64,000 nucleotides of DNA, from NCBI GenBank assembly GCA_963789785.1, contig CAWBNC010000011.1, forward strand, positions 186,001 through 250,000, in the 5' to 3' direction. Within the stretch, counting starts at the first letter, position 1. The number at the start of each line of letters is the position of its first letter. The notes beneath the pieces are model-generated. The model was not told where the DNA came from, searched no databases, and worked only from the letters and a program-made list of their open reading frames with translations. Position numbers and translations under genes: made by a program. This document shows positions 36,336 through 45,636 of this stretch, piece after piece. The DNA is from JAEULH01 sp963789785. GTDB lineage: Bacteria; Pseudomonadota; Alphaproteobacteria; Rhodospirillales; Defluviicoccaceae.

Positions 36336-37835
36336 CTATTCGGCTGCGTTGGGAGCGACCGCCGCGCGCGGCCGCTCGAAGGTCGCTTCCGTGCGGAGAT
36401 CGCCGCGGACGGTGCGGACCAGGTTGTAGACCATGACCAGGGCGCCGATGAGGAAGAAGAGCCCGCCGATGGCGCGGATGACGTAGTAGGGGTGCATCGC
36501 TTCGACGGTCTCGATGAAGGAGTACTGCAGAAAGCCGAGGTTATCGTAGGCCCGCCACATCAGCCCCTGCATGATCCCCGAGATCCACATCGCCGTGATG
36601 TAAAGCACGATGCCGATGGTCGAGATCCAGAAGTGGTAGGTGACCAGCCGGAGCGAGTACAGCCGCTGGCGGTTCCACAGCCGCGGGACGAGGAAGTAAA
36701 CCGCGCCGAAGCTGATCATGGCGACCCAGCCGAGGGCGCCGGAGTGGACGTGGCCGATGGTCCAGTCGGTGTAGTGGCTGAGCGAGTTGACCGCCTTGAT
36801 CGACATCATCGGTCCCTCGAACGTGCTCATGCCGTAGAACGCGACCGAGACCACGAGGAAGCGCAGGATCGGGTCGGTGCGCAGTTTGTCCCAGGCGCCG
36901 GACAGGGTCATGACGCCATTGATCATGCCGCCCCACGACGGCATCCACAGAACGATGGAGAAGACCATACCGAGCGTCTGGGCCCAGTCAGGCAAGGCCG
37001 AATAGAGGAGGTGGTGCGGACCGGCCCAGATGTAGATAAAGATCAGCGTCCAGAAGTGGACAATGCTGAGCCGGTATGAATAGATCGGCCGCTCGGCCTG
37101 CTTCGGAATGAAGTAGTACATCATGCCGAGGAAGCCGGCGGTGAGGAAGAAGCCGACGGCGTTGTGGCCATACCACCACTGGGTCATCGCGTCCTGGACG
37201 CCGCCCCAGACGATGTAGCTCTTGGTACCGAAGATCGACACCGGCACCGCCATGTTGTTGACGATGTGCAGCATCGCGATGGTGATGATGAAGGCTAGGT
37301 AGAACCAGTTGGCGACGTAGATGTGCGGCTCTTTGCGCCGCATGATCGTGCCGATATAGCAGACGAGGTAGGCGACCCAGACGATGGTCAGCCACAGGTC
37401 GGTGTACCACTCCGGCTCGGCGTACTCCTTGCTCTGGGTGATGCCGAGGACATAGCCCGAAGCGGCGAGGACGATGAAGGCCTGATAGCCCCAGAACACG
37501 AAATTGCCGAGGGCGGCGCCGCCGAACAGCGGTGCGCGGCAGGTGCGCTGGACCACGTAGAACGAGGTCCCGAGCAGGGCATTGCCGCCGAAGGCGAAGA
37601 TGACCGCCGATGTGTGGACCGGCCGCAGGCGGCCGAAGGTCGTCCAGGGCAGGTCGAGGTTGAGCACCGGGTAGGCGAGTTCGAACGCAATGTAGGTTCC
37701 GACGAGGAAGCCGACGACGCCCCAGAACATCGTCGCGGTGACGAACTTGCGGATGACCTCGTCTTCATACACACCGGGATACATGCCGGGATCGTTGCCT
37801 GCGCCCACTGCCCCTGTGGCCACCGCTGCGCTCAT
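36336..37835 (-). CDS. ccoN: Cytochrome cbb3 oxidase catalytic subunit CcoN
   Basis: An intact protein of 499 residues with about 12 hydrophobic helices. It carries the heme-copper oxidase histidines: WWYGHNAVGFFLTAGFLGMM (CuB region), AGPHHLLYSALPDW and WTIGHVHSGALGW, plus an early VHTSAVIFAFGGNALLG. This terminal oxidase subunit has high oxygen affinity and reduces O2 to water. The start ATG has GGAG upstream; earlier in-frame codons are unlikely because that part is basic and low in complexity. It leads the ccoNOQP-GHIS series. Confidence 0.96.
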   Translation of the reverse strand: MSAAVATGAVGAGNDPGMYPGVYEDEVIRKFVTATMFWGVVGFLVGTYIAFELAYPVLNLDLPWTTFGRLRPVHTSAVIFAFGGNALLGTSFYVVQRTCRAPLFGGAALGNFVFWGYQAFIVLAASGYVLGITQSKEYAEPEWYTDLWLTIVWVAYLVCYIGTIMRRKEPHIYVANWFYLAFIITIAMLHIVNNMAVPVSIFGTKSYIVWGGVQDAMTQWWYGHNAVGFFLTAGFLGMMYYFIPKQAERPIYSYRLSIVHFWTLIFIYIWAGPHHLLYSALPDWAQTLGMVFSIVLWMPSWGGMINGVMTLSGAWDKLRTDPILRFLVVSVAFYGMSTFEGPMMSIKAVNSLSHYTDWTIGHVHSGALGWVAMISFGAVYFLVPRLWNRQRLYSLRLVTYHFWISTIGIVLYITAMWISGIMQGLMWRAYDNLGFLQYSFIETVEAMHPYYVIRAIGGLFFLIGALVMVYNLVRTVRGDLRTEATFERPRAAVAPNAAE

Positions 37836-37892
37836 GAGTTGCTCCACACCCTGGAAGATCCGCATCCGGACACGGCTTGGCGCCCGCCCGAT

Positions 37893-37906
37893 TTGATTAG
37901 AACAAA
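37893..37906. promoter_or_regulatory. Possible FNR/FixK-type box upstream of ccoN
   Basis: TTGATTAGAACAAA matches the anaerobox TTGAT-N4-ATCAA perfectly in the left half and at 3 of 5 positions in the right half. It lies about 60 bases upstream of the ccoN start codon, a position that fits activation of the cbb3 operon at low oxygen, as known in other alphaproteobacteria. Confidence 0.4.
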
Positions 37907-38205
37907 ACCAAGATGATGAGAAGGGAATATTCGCCATGAAAACGGCAGACGCGCGAGCCGAGCCGCCAGCAAAGTTATCGCGCCGCCAGCAAAGATATAA
38001 AGTCCGGGTGTAAAGCCGGGTATGCTCCTTGCTTCGGACAAATCGGATCCCGCGTGCCCGCGCGTGCATTAGAAAGTCCGCATGTTATGGGCATAATCGA
38101 ACAGAGTCAACACATTGGCAGCTGGTTGCGCGGCGCGATTTTTGCTTGCAGCCTCGTTTCACCGCAAGCGAGAGGCGGCGGGGTTTTCTTAAAATGAAAA
38201 TCAAT

Positions 38206-38222
38206 CGCAAAAACTATTTGCG
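38206..38222. promoter_or_regulatory. Palindrome CGCAAA-N5-TTTGCG upstream of ggt
   Basis: A perfect 6-base inverted repeat with a 5-base centre, 64 bases before the ggt start, in AT-rich DNA. It could be a repressor site or a small hairpin. Confidence 0.3.
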
Positions 38223-38285
38223 GTTTCTTTGCAGATGGCGAGAATCAACCTCGGTTGGGCAGCTGATATGGGCGGGGAGATCGAC

Positions 38286-40049
38286 ATGAGCAGGGCGCGC
38301 AGCATCCGCCGGGCGATTTCCGCAACCGTCATGGCGATCGTCGTCACCACTCTCGTCGTTGCCTGCGCGCGCGACGCCGACCGGTCCGGTCCCGGCGCTG
38401 TCGCGCCGCCGTCGGCCGCGCTTGTCCGCGCGAAGCACGCCATGATCGTCGCCGGCCATCCGCTCGCGGCCGAAGCCGGCCTCGAAGTGCTTGCCGCCGG
38501 CGGCAGCGCTATCGATGCGGCCATCGCCGCGGAAATGGTCCTCAATCTGGTCGAGCCGCAGTCCTCCGGGATCGGCGGCGGCGGCTTTCTCCTGTACTAC
38601 GACGCCGCCAGCGGCCGAACCGTCGCCTACGACGGCCGCGAGACCGCGCCCGCCGTCCGCCCGCGAGACCATGTTTCTCGACGCAAAAGGGCAGCCGCGC
38701 GCATTCTACGACGCCGTCGTCGGCGGCCTGTCGGTCGGCGTGCCAGGCCTGCTTCGCATGCTCGATGCGGCGCACGAGGATTTCGGCGCGCTGCCATGGG
38801 CCGACCTGTTCGCGCCGGCTATCGCCCACGCCGAATACGGCTTTGCCGTCTCCCCGCGGCTGCACGGACGATCGCCGACGACAAGTACCTGAAGACCTTT
38901 CCCGCGCCGGCGGCGTACTTCTACACCGCTGCCGGCGAGCCCCTGCCGGCCGGCAGTCTGCTGCGCAATCCGGAGCTGGCGGCCACGTTCCGCGCCATCG
39001 CCGCGGACGGCGCCGTCGCCTTCTACACCGGTCCGATCGCCGCCGACATCGCCCGCACCGTCAGCGCCGCGCCGCGCAATCCCGCAGCCATGCGCGCGGC
39101 CGACATCGCCGGCTACCGTGCGATCCGGCGCGAGCCGGTCTGCCTCGACTACCGCGCGCGGCGGGTCTGCGGCATGCCGCCGCCGTCTTCGGGCGGGCTG
39201 ACGACGCTGCAGATCCTGGGACTGCTGCGCGGCTTCGACATGGCCGCGACCGGCCCGCAGTCGGCGCTCGGAGTCCATCGACTGGCCGAGGCGAGCCGGC
39301 TCGCCTTCGCCGATCGCAACGCCTACATCGCCGATCCGGAGTTCGCTAAAGTGCCGGTCGAAGGCCTGCTCGACCGGGCCTATCTGGCGCGGCGAGCGCG
39401 GCTGATCGGGCCGCGGGCGGCACCGGGCGAGGTCGGGCCCGGCCTGCCGCCGGGGATGGCCAGGCGCGCGGCGGCGCTGCCCGACGAGGCGCGCAACCTG
39501 TCGACGACGCACATCAGCGTCGTCGACGCCGCCGGCAATGTCGCCGCGATGACCAGCAGCATCGAGAGCCCGTTCGGCTCGCGGCTGATGGTCCGCGGCT
39601 TCATGCTCAACAACGAACTCACCGATTTCTCGTTCACGCCGACACAGGGCGGCCGGAAGGTTGCCAACAGGCCGCAGCCGGGCAAGCGGCCGCGCAGTTC
39701 GATGGCGCCGACGCTGGTCTTCGACGCGGACGGCCGGCCGGTTCTTGCCGCCGGCTCGCCCGGCGGATCGCGGATCATCGGCTACGTCGCGAAGTCGTTG
39801 ATCGCGACCCTCGACTGGGGCCTCGACGTCGCCGACGCCGTTTCGCTCGGCAACAGGCTGAACCGCAACGGCCCGACCGAACTGGAGGCCGGGACGGAGG
39901 TGGCCGCGCTACGGCCCGAACTTGAGGCGCTGGGCCACGAGGTCGACGTGCGCGAGCTCGAAAGCGGCCTCAACGCCATCGCGCTGACCCGCAGCGGGCT
40001 GGAAGGCGCGGCCGACCCCCGGCGCGAGGGCGTCGCGCTGGGGAGGTAG
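38286..40049 (+). CDS. ggt: Gamma-glutamyltransferase, frameshifted
   Basis: A periplasmic enzyme of about 587 residues that cleaves glutathione gamma-glutamyl bonds. N-terminal signal with a possible lipobox (VVTTLVVAC); then HAMIVAGHPLAAEAGLEVLAA, SSGIGGGGFLLYYD, PPPSSGGLTTLQ, and the self-processing threonine in NLSTTHISVVD, which becomes the N-terminus of the small subunit. FGSRLMVRGFMLNNELTDF and GSPGGSRII complete the active site. Frame breaks lie near 38670 and 38870. The ATG has GGGGAG upstream. Confidence 0.92.
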   Translation: MSRARSIRRAISATVMAIVVTTLVVACARDADRSGPGAVAPPSAALVRAKHAMIVAGHPLAAEAGLEVLAAGGSAIDAAIAAEMVLNLVEPQSSGIGGGGFLLYYDAASGRTVAYDGRETAPAVRPRDHVSRRKRAAARILRRRRRRPVGRRARPASHARCGARGFRRAAMGRPVRAGYRPRRIRLCRLPAAARTIADDKYLKTFPAPAAYFYTAAGEPLPAGSLLRNPELAATFRAIAADGAVAFYTGPIAADIARTVSAAPRNPAAMRAADIAGYRAIRREPVCLDYRARRVCGMPPPSSGGLTTLQILGLLRGFDMAATGPQSALGVHRLAEASRLAFADRNAYIADPEFAKVPVEGLLDRAYLARRARLIGPRAAPGEVGPGLPPGMARRAAALPDEARNLSTTHISVVDAAGNVAAMTSSIESPFGSRLMVRGFMLNNELTDFSFTPTQGGRKVANRPQPGKRPRSSMAPTLVFDADGRPVLAAGSPGGSRIIGYVAKSLIATLDWGLDVADAVSLGNRLNRNGPTELEAGTEVAALRPELEALGHEVDVRELESGLNAIALTRSGLEGAADPRREGVALGR

Positions 40050-40217
40050 GCTTCTCATCGAGTCTTCTTTCGCCGGGGCGTTCGAATAAGGCGCTGGCCG
40101 TGGCCGGTTGAGCGGCATGCCCGCGCGGTCTACAAGAGGGGCTCCCGCGCCTGGCCGGCGACCAAGCATATCTGCAGTATCGTCCGCCACGCTTCCCCGC
40201 CGCATACGGTCCCGTTC

Positions 40218-41423
40218 ATGTCCTCTCCTTCGTCGTCGCTTCCCCGCATCTACCTGCTTGCCGGCCGCGACAAGCGCGTCGTCCATGGCCATCCCTGGGC
40301 CTACTCCAACGAGATCCGCATGGACGCCGAGGCCAAGGCTCTGCCGGCGGGGACGCTTGCGAGCCTGCATCGGGTCGACGGCAAGCCGCTCGGCGTCGGC
40401 GGCTTCAACCCGCACGCGCTGATCGCCTTCCGCCTGTTCGACCGCGACAGCGCGGCCGTCATCGACGAGCGCTTTTTCGCAGACCGGCTCCGTCGCGCCC
40501 TGGCCTTGCGCGAGCGGCTGTATCCCGAGCCGTTCTACCGGCTGATCCACGCCGAAGCCGACGGCCTGCCCGGCCTGATCGTCGATCGCTTCGACGACGC
40601 GGTCGGTCGTCCAGGCGAACACGGCGGCGAGCGACGCGCTGCTCGCGCCCATCGTGGCCGCGCTCGACGCGGTGCTGGCGCCGAGGGTCATCGTCCTGCG
40701 CAACGACTCGCCGGCGCGGGCGGGGGAGGGCCTGGGCTCCTCGTCGCCCGTCGCCAAGGGCCGGCTCGACGGGCCGGTCGAGGTGCGCGAGAACGGCGTC
40801 GTCTATTCCGCCGACCTTCTCGCGGGGCAGAAAACCGGCTGGTTCTTCGACCAGCGCGACAACCGCGCCTTCATTGCTCCGCTTGCCGCGCGACGGACGG
40901 ATGCTCGACGCCTACTGCCACTCCGGCGGCTTCGCCCTGGCGGCGGCCCGCGCCGGCGCGAGCACGGTCCTCGGCATCGACTCGTCCGCAACCGGCACTG
41001 GCGCTTGCAGCACGGTGCGGCCGGCGGCCAACGGCGTCGGCGAACGCTGCACCTTCCGCCGGGCGCAGGTGTTCGAGGCGCTGCAGGCCCAGGTCGACGC
41101 GCGCGAGCGCTACGGCGTTGTCGTTGCCGACCCGCCCGCCTTCGTCAAATCGCGCAAGGACCTGAGCACGGGTCTGCGCGGCTACCGCAAGCTCGCCCGC
41201 CTCGCCGCCGCGCTGGTCGAACCCGGCGGCATCCTGTTCATGGCCTCCTGCTCGCACAACGTCGAGGCGGCGGCCTTCGCCGCGGAGGTGGTCCGCGGGC
41301 TGGCGGCGGCGGGCCGCAGCGGCCGCATCATCCGAGCCGCCGGCGCTTCGGCCGATCATCCGGTCCACCCGAATCTCCCCGAGATCCGCCTACCTCAAGA
41401 GCCTGACCCTCCATCTTGACTGA
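40218..41423 (+). CDS. PUA-domain class I SAM methyltransferase (RlmI-like), frameshifted
   Basis: An rRNA methyltransferase-like protein of about 400 residues, RlmI/YccW family (23S rRNA m5C). An N-terminal PUA domain (LAGRDKRVVHGHPWAYSNEI) is followed by RLIHAEADGLPGLIVDRF, KTGWFFDQRDNR, the SAM loop MLDAYCHSGGFALAAA, VVADPPAFVKSRKDL and MASCSHNV with the likely catalytic Cys. Frame breaks lie near 40610, 40895, 41010 and 41390; in the restored frame it ends YLKSLTLHLD. It stands alone, 168 bases after ggt. Confidence 0.85.
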
Positions 41424-41532
41424 GACGAGCGTCAGGGCCTGATCGCCACGTCCGCCGCGCCGCGCCTGCGGACGCAACCCGCGCATGCTATACTTTTGCC
41501 CGAACGAGGTATTTGGGGGAGGGCGCTGACGC

Positions 41533-43178
41533 GTGGAGCCGAACGAGCACAACTACATCCAGGACGTTCTCATCCTGCTCGTCGCCCTGCTCGCGTTCGT
41601 GCCGATCTTCCAGCGGCTGAAGATCGGCTCGGCGCTCGCATACCTCACCGCCGGCATCGTCATCGGCCCTTCGGTCCTCGGTCTATTCTACCGGCGGCGA
41701 AGAGACCCGGACACTGGCGGAACTCGGCGTCGTCTTTCTGCTCTTCGCCGTCGGACTGGAGGTCAGCAACGAACGGTTGCGCCTGTTCGGCAAGCGGGCG
41801 TTCCTGCTCGCCGGGGCCCAGGTTCTCGTCACCACCGCCATTCTCACCGGCTGCGGCATGGTGCTCGGGCTGAGCCCGGCCGCGGCCGTGGTCGTCGGTG
41901 GCGCGTTGACCTTCTCGTCGTCCGCGGTGGTCTTTCAGATCCTCAGCGAACGGGGACAGATGACGGGTCAGTTCGCCCGCAGCACCATCGCCATCCTGCT
42001 CGTCCAGGATCTGATGGTGGCGCCGATGATCGTCATCGCCGCCGCGCTCGGCAATGGCGACAAGTCGGTCGCGATCCCGCTGGGGATGGCCGCGCTCAAA
42101 TTCGGCCTCGTTCTGGTTGCGTTCATCCTGTTCGAGCGCACGGTGCTGCGCTCACTGTTGCGCCTGGCCGCCGAAACGGGCGCGCCGGAGGTCTTCACCG
42201 GCGTGACCCTGCTGCTCGTTCTCGGAATCGGCTGGGTCACCGAGGAAGCCGGGCTGTCGATGGCTTTGGGCGCGTTTCTGGCCGGCAAGATGGTCGCCGA
42301 TACCGAGTATCGACATCAGGTCGCAGCCGACATCCAGCCGTTTCGCGGGCTGCTTCTCGGCCTGTTCTTCATGACCGTCGGGCATGACCCTCGACCTGCG
42401 CTTCGCCGCTCTGAACGCCCCGACGCTGGGCGCGCTCGTCGTCGGGCTGATGGCGATCAAGATGGCCGTCCTGTTTGTCCTGGCGCTGGCCTTCGGCGCG
42501 CCGCGGGGGCGCGCCTTGGCGCTGGCTGCACTACTGTCCCAAGGCAGCGAGTTCGCCTTCGTGCTGCTGGCGCTCGCCTTCGACAGCCGGCTCCTCGACG
42601 CGGAGGCGCGCCAGTTGCTGACCGTCGCGGTCGGGGTATCGATGGCGCTGACCCCGCTGGGCGCCGTGATCCTCACGCGGTTCGCTCCGAAAGGCCGCGG
42701 CGAAGTCTCGCTGCTCGGCAATCTCGACCGCGAAAGCGGCGAGGTTCGTAACCACGTCGTTATCGCCGGTTTCGGCCAGGTCGGCATGGCGGTCGCGCGC
42801 TACCTCGCCGGTCAGCATGTGCCGGTGCTGATCCTCGACCTGTCGGCGCGCCGGGTCCGCGCCAGCCGCGTCCGCAACCTGCCGGTCTTCTACGGCAACG
42901 CCGGCCGCACCGAGGTGCTCCGCGCCGCCCATCTCGAGCGCGCTCATGCGTTGGTGGTCTCCGTGCCGGAGGCAGCGACCGCAGAGCAGATCACCATTCT
43001 CGCCCGGCGCACATTCCCGAAGCTCAGGATCTTCGTTCGCGCTCCCGACGAGGACTGGATCGCCCGGATGCGCACCGCCGGCGCGAACGCCGTCGTCCTG
43101 GATGGCTTGACGACGGCTCTGGAGCTGGCCGAACGGGTGATGCTGGTTTATGCGCCGGAGGGCGAACCGGCTGGTTGA
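41533..43178 (+). CDS. KefB/CPA2-type cation:proton antiporter with TrkA-N domain, frameshifted
   Basis: A protein of about 548 residues with about 12 helices of the CPA2 family: VLILLVALLAFVPIFQRLKIG, LAYLTAGIVIGP, EETRTLAELGVVFLLFAVGLE (restored frame), FSSSAVVFQIL, STIAILLVQDLMVAP and GAFLAGKMVADT. A C-terminal NAD-binding TrkA-N domain follows (HVVIAGFGQVGMAVARYLAG). Such antiporters exchange K+ or Na+ for H+. An extra T near 41693 and an extra G near 42384 break the frame. The start is GTG 41533 with GGGGGAGGG upstream. Confidence 0.88.
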
Positions 43179-43532
43179 AATCCCGGGGTGGCTATGCTGT
43201 TACGCAAAAACAACAATACGCCTCCTGTCGTAGCTTTTGTCGCAGATGTTGCGGTCGGAAACACTGCGCTAACACTTGAATGTTATTTTTTTGTTGCCCC
43301 AGGAATGACCGCCACTTATGAAATTTGTGTGTTCAGCCGCGAGAGTCGCAGGCGTTGCGGCATCGCGGCTGTTTGTGCGCCTCAGCGAAAGACGCCGCGA
43401 TCCCGAGTGTCGTGGCTCCGCACATTCCGGTTCCAGCCGGCGACGCGGGCGCAAGCACAGGGGTCATTCTCGGCAACGTCGTTTATTGACATTCCTTCGG
43501 CTTGGTCCTGTTCGAAGTAAAAGGATTCGATT
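43179..43532. other. Intergenic region upstream of fabD
   Basis: About 350 bases, AT-richer in the first half (poly-T run GTTATTTTTTTG near 43280). An open frame of 110 codons exists but has no ribosome binding site or recognisable features. It probably holds the kefB-like terminator and the fabD promoter. Confidence 0.4.
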
Positions 43533-44573
43533 ATGCCCGTTTTCGACGTCAAGGTTCGCGAAGTCGCACTCGCGCCTGCTCCCGCCGAGGCCGTCCCGGC
43601 TTCGGCCGCGGCACTGGCGGCAACGCGCGCGCTGGTCTTCCCCGGGCAGGGCTCGCAGGCGGTCGGCATGGGCAACGCGCTGGCCAAGGAGTTTGCCGAA
43701 GCCCGCCGGGTGTTCGCCGAAGTCGACGACGCTTTGGGTGAGAAGCTCTCCAGCCTGATGGCAGAAGGCCCGGAAGACGCGCTGACCCTCACCGAGAACG
43801 CGCAGCCGGCGCTCATGGCGGTCAGCCTGGCGGTCCTGCGGGTTCTCGAGCAAGACTACGGCTGCAATATTCGCACGCTTGGCCGCTTCGTCGCCGGCCA
43901 CTCGCTGGGCGAGTACACCGCGCTCACCGCCGCCGGCAGCTTCTCCGTCGGCGACGCTGCGCGGCTACTGCGCAAGCGCGGGTTGGCGATGCAAACGGCG
44001 GTGCCGGTGGGCGACGGAGCCATGGCGGCGCTGATGGGTCTTGAGTTGGCCGCCGCGCGCGAGATCGCCGCCGAGGCCACGCGTGACTCCTATGACGGCG
44101 CGGTTTGTGTGGCCGCCAACGACAATGCTCCCGGACAGGTCGTCATCAGCGGAAGCCGGGCGGCGGTAAAGCGGGCGACCGAGATCGCCGCCCTGCGCGG
44201 CGCCAAACGCTCGATCATGCTGCCGGTGAGCGGGCCGTTCCACTGCCCGCTGATGGCGCCGGTCGCCGATGTCATGGCCGAAGCGCTGGCCGCGGTCGAC
44301 ATCCAGCCGCCGGTCGTGCCGTTGATCTCGAATGTCACTGCGCACGAAGTGACCAGCCCGGCCGAGATCCGCAACCTGCTCGTTAGCCAGGTCACCGGCA
44401 TGGTCCGCTGGCGCGAAAGCGTGCTCTACATGCGTGCTCAGGGTGTCGAAGAGCTGGTCGAGATCGGCGCGGGCAAGGTGCTGTCCGGGCTCGCCCGGCG
44501 CATCGATCGCGGCCTCACCGGCCGCTCCCTCGGCACCCCGGAAGATATCGCGAGTTTCGTCGGTGCCGGCTGA
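43533..44573 (+). CDS. fabD: Malonyl-CoA:ACP transacylase
   Basis: A 346-residue enzyme that moves malonate from CoA to ACP in fatty-acid synthesis. It has LVFPGQGSQAVGMG, active-site serine in AGHSLGEYTAL (Ser124), a central arginine region, SGPFHCPLM (His237), and the C-terminal LVEIGAGKVLSGLARRI. The first 32 residues (VKVREVALAPAPAEAVPAS) form an extension that normal FabD lacks; no later ATG lies close to the family start. AAGGA precedes the ATG. Unlike most genomes it is not followed by fabG and acpP. Confidence 0.92.
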   Translation: MPVFDVKVREVALAPAPAEAVPASAAALAATRALVFPGQGSQAVGMGNALAKEFAEARRVFAEVDDALGEKLSSLMAEGPEDALTLTENAQPALMAVSLAVLRVLEQDYGCNIRTLGRFVAGHSLGEYTALTAAGSFSVGDAARLLRKRGLAMQTAVPVGDGAMAALMGLELAAAREIAAEATRDSYDGAVCVAANDNAPGQVVISGSRAAVKRATEIAALRGAKRSIMLPVSGPFHCPLMAPVADVMAEALAAVDIQPPVVPLISNVTAHEVTSPAEIRNLLVSQVTGMVRWRESVLYMRAQGVEELVEIGAGKVLSGLARRIDRGLTGRSLGTPEDIASFVGAG

Positions 44574-44643
44574 GGCTGGCCCGCCGATCCCATCATGCCC
44601 GTTCGTCCGCGGGCAATCGCCGCTGCCGCCAACGACGCCGCTG

Positions 44644-44836
44644 TCAGTGCCGGCTCTGCTCGTCGTAGACCTGCTTGATCTGGAGAAAATTGTACAACAC
44701 GCTGCCGATGAAGAAGGCCAGCCCGGAATAGTACATGGCCGGCTCTTCGGCTCGCGACGCCAGGAAAAAGGGCGACCAGACCGACAATGGCGACCATGCC
44801 GCCGATGATCCAACGTCCGAGGTGACGCGCCGCCAT
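44644..44836 (-). CDS. Small two-helix membrane protein, probably frameshifted
   Basis: A protein of about 63 residues with a strong GGGGAG site ahead of its ATG. A first helix (WIIGGMVAIVGLVALF) is followed, after removing one T from a five-T run near 44767, by LASRAEEPAMYYSGLAFFIGSVLYNFLQIKQVYDEQ, a second helix with a tyrosine-rich start. I do not recognise a named family. Confidence 0.6.
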
Positions 44837-44953
44837 CTTATTCTCTCCCCTTCTTGCTTATTACTTACTCTGCCGAAGGCTTTGACCGTGCCGTGTCCGA
44901 CGCGAGCGCTCGGCAGGCTGGCCCCTTAATTTCTCATTTCAAGGCTTAGTGCA

Positions 44954-44994
44954 AGCCCATTCGCCGCTTCGCGGCCGGGCGCAGGATGCTCTAG
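44954..44994. repeat. Dispersed intergenic repeat, partial copy
   Basis: The right end only of the element seen in full at 14076-14180 and 59268-59372: GCCCAT, then after extra bases CCGGGCGCAGGATGCTCTAG. The terminal CTAG on the minus strand gives the stop codon of the PCu(A)C gene. Confidence 0.65.
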
Positions 44995-45473
44995 CCCCCG
45001 TGTCCCACGTCTCCATGTCCCGTGGCGGTCGCGCTTTCCACTGTGAAGTCCACGGTTATCTTTCCGGCGCGCTCGAAGGTCAACGTCATCGGAAACGTTT
45101 CACCCTCCACAAGCGGCGCATCGAGATCGATCAGCATGATGTGCAGGCCCCCAGGTTCGAGCCTGGTGGTCGTGCCGCTGTTCAACTCGATGCTCTCGAC
45201 TTGCCGCATCCGCATGACGTTTCCGTCCATGAGATGCGTGTGGAGTTGAACCGCCTTGCTGACATCCGCCGACGCCGAAACCAACTTGTCCGTTGCGCCG
45301 TCATTCATGAAGGCGGCGTACGCCGCTCCAGTCTTGGCGCCCGGTGCAGTGGCCCGCGCCCACGGGTGATCGATCCTGATCTCGCCCAGCTTGTAGTCGT
45401 GTGCGCGCGCAGCATTGGGAATCGATCCCACGCTCGTTACCAGGACGAAGATTGCCAACAACGCTGCTTTCAT
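44991..45473 (-). CDS. Periplasmic copper chaperone PCu(A)C
   Basis: A 160-residue secreted protein with a signal peptide (LLAIFVLVTSVGSIPNAARA) and a cupredoxin-like domain: DHPWARATAPGAKTGAAYAAF, the copper motif HTHLMDGNVMRMRQV (His and Met ligands) and EPGGLHIMLID (His and Met ligands). This family takes Cu(I) to the CuA or CuB site of terminal oxidases. AAGGAAG precedes the ATG. The His-rich end (GHGDVGHGG) may bind metal too. It runs in the same direction as the sensor kinase upstream. Confidence 0.9.
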   Translation of the reverse strand: MKAALLAIFVLVTSVGSIPNAARAHDYKLGEIRIDHPWARATAPGAKTGAAYAAFMNDGATDKLVSASADVSKAVQLHTHLMDGNVMRMRQVESIELNSGTTTRLEPGGLHIMLIDLDAPLVEGETFPMTLTFERAGKITVDFTVESATATGHGDVGHGG

Positions 45474-45636
45474 AGCTACTTCCTTCTGGTTCGCAGGATG
45501 CACACGGCATCGGGAAACGTCGGCGCGACGCGCCGGGGCACCGACCGCCCGCGCCCGGAGACGGCCGTCATTGCGCGGTGCAGCATCGGAGTCGGAGCGG
45601 TTACTGTCAACACTCGCTCTGCGCGCCGCAGCACCG

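Larger units (their letters stand above)
37836..38285. other. Intergenic region, divergent between ccoN and ggt
   Basis: About 450 bases, more AT-rich than the flanks, serving both divergent genes. It holds a possible FNR/FixK site near ccoN and a small palindrome near ggt. A short repeated phrase, CGCCGCCAGCAAAG-like, occurs at about 37965-37995. No coding sequence is supported. Confidence 0.5.

Noticed and set aside
38206..38222. CGCAAA palindrome as a terminator
   Set aside because: The stem is short and there is no uninterrupted T-run; kept only as a weak regulatory candidate.
43188..43520. A 110-codon frame upstream of fabD
   Set aside because: No ribosome binding site, no recognisable motif, and its end looks like arbitrary sequence running up to fabD.
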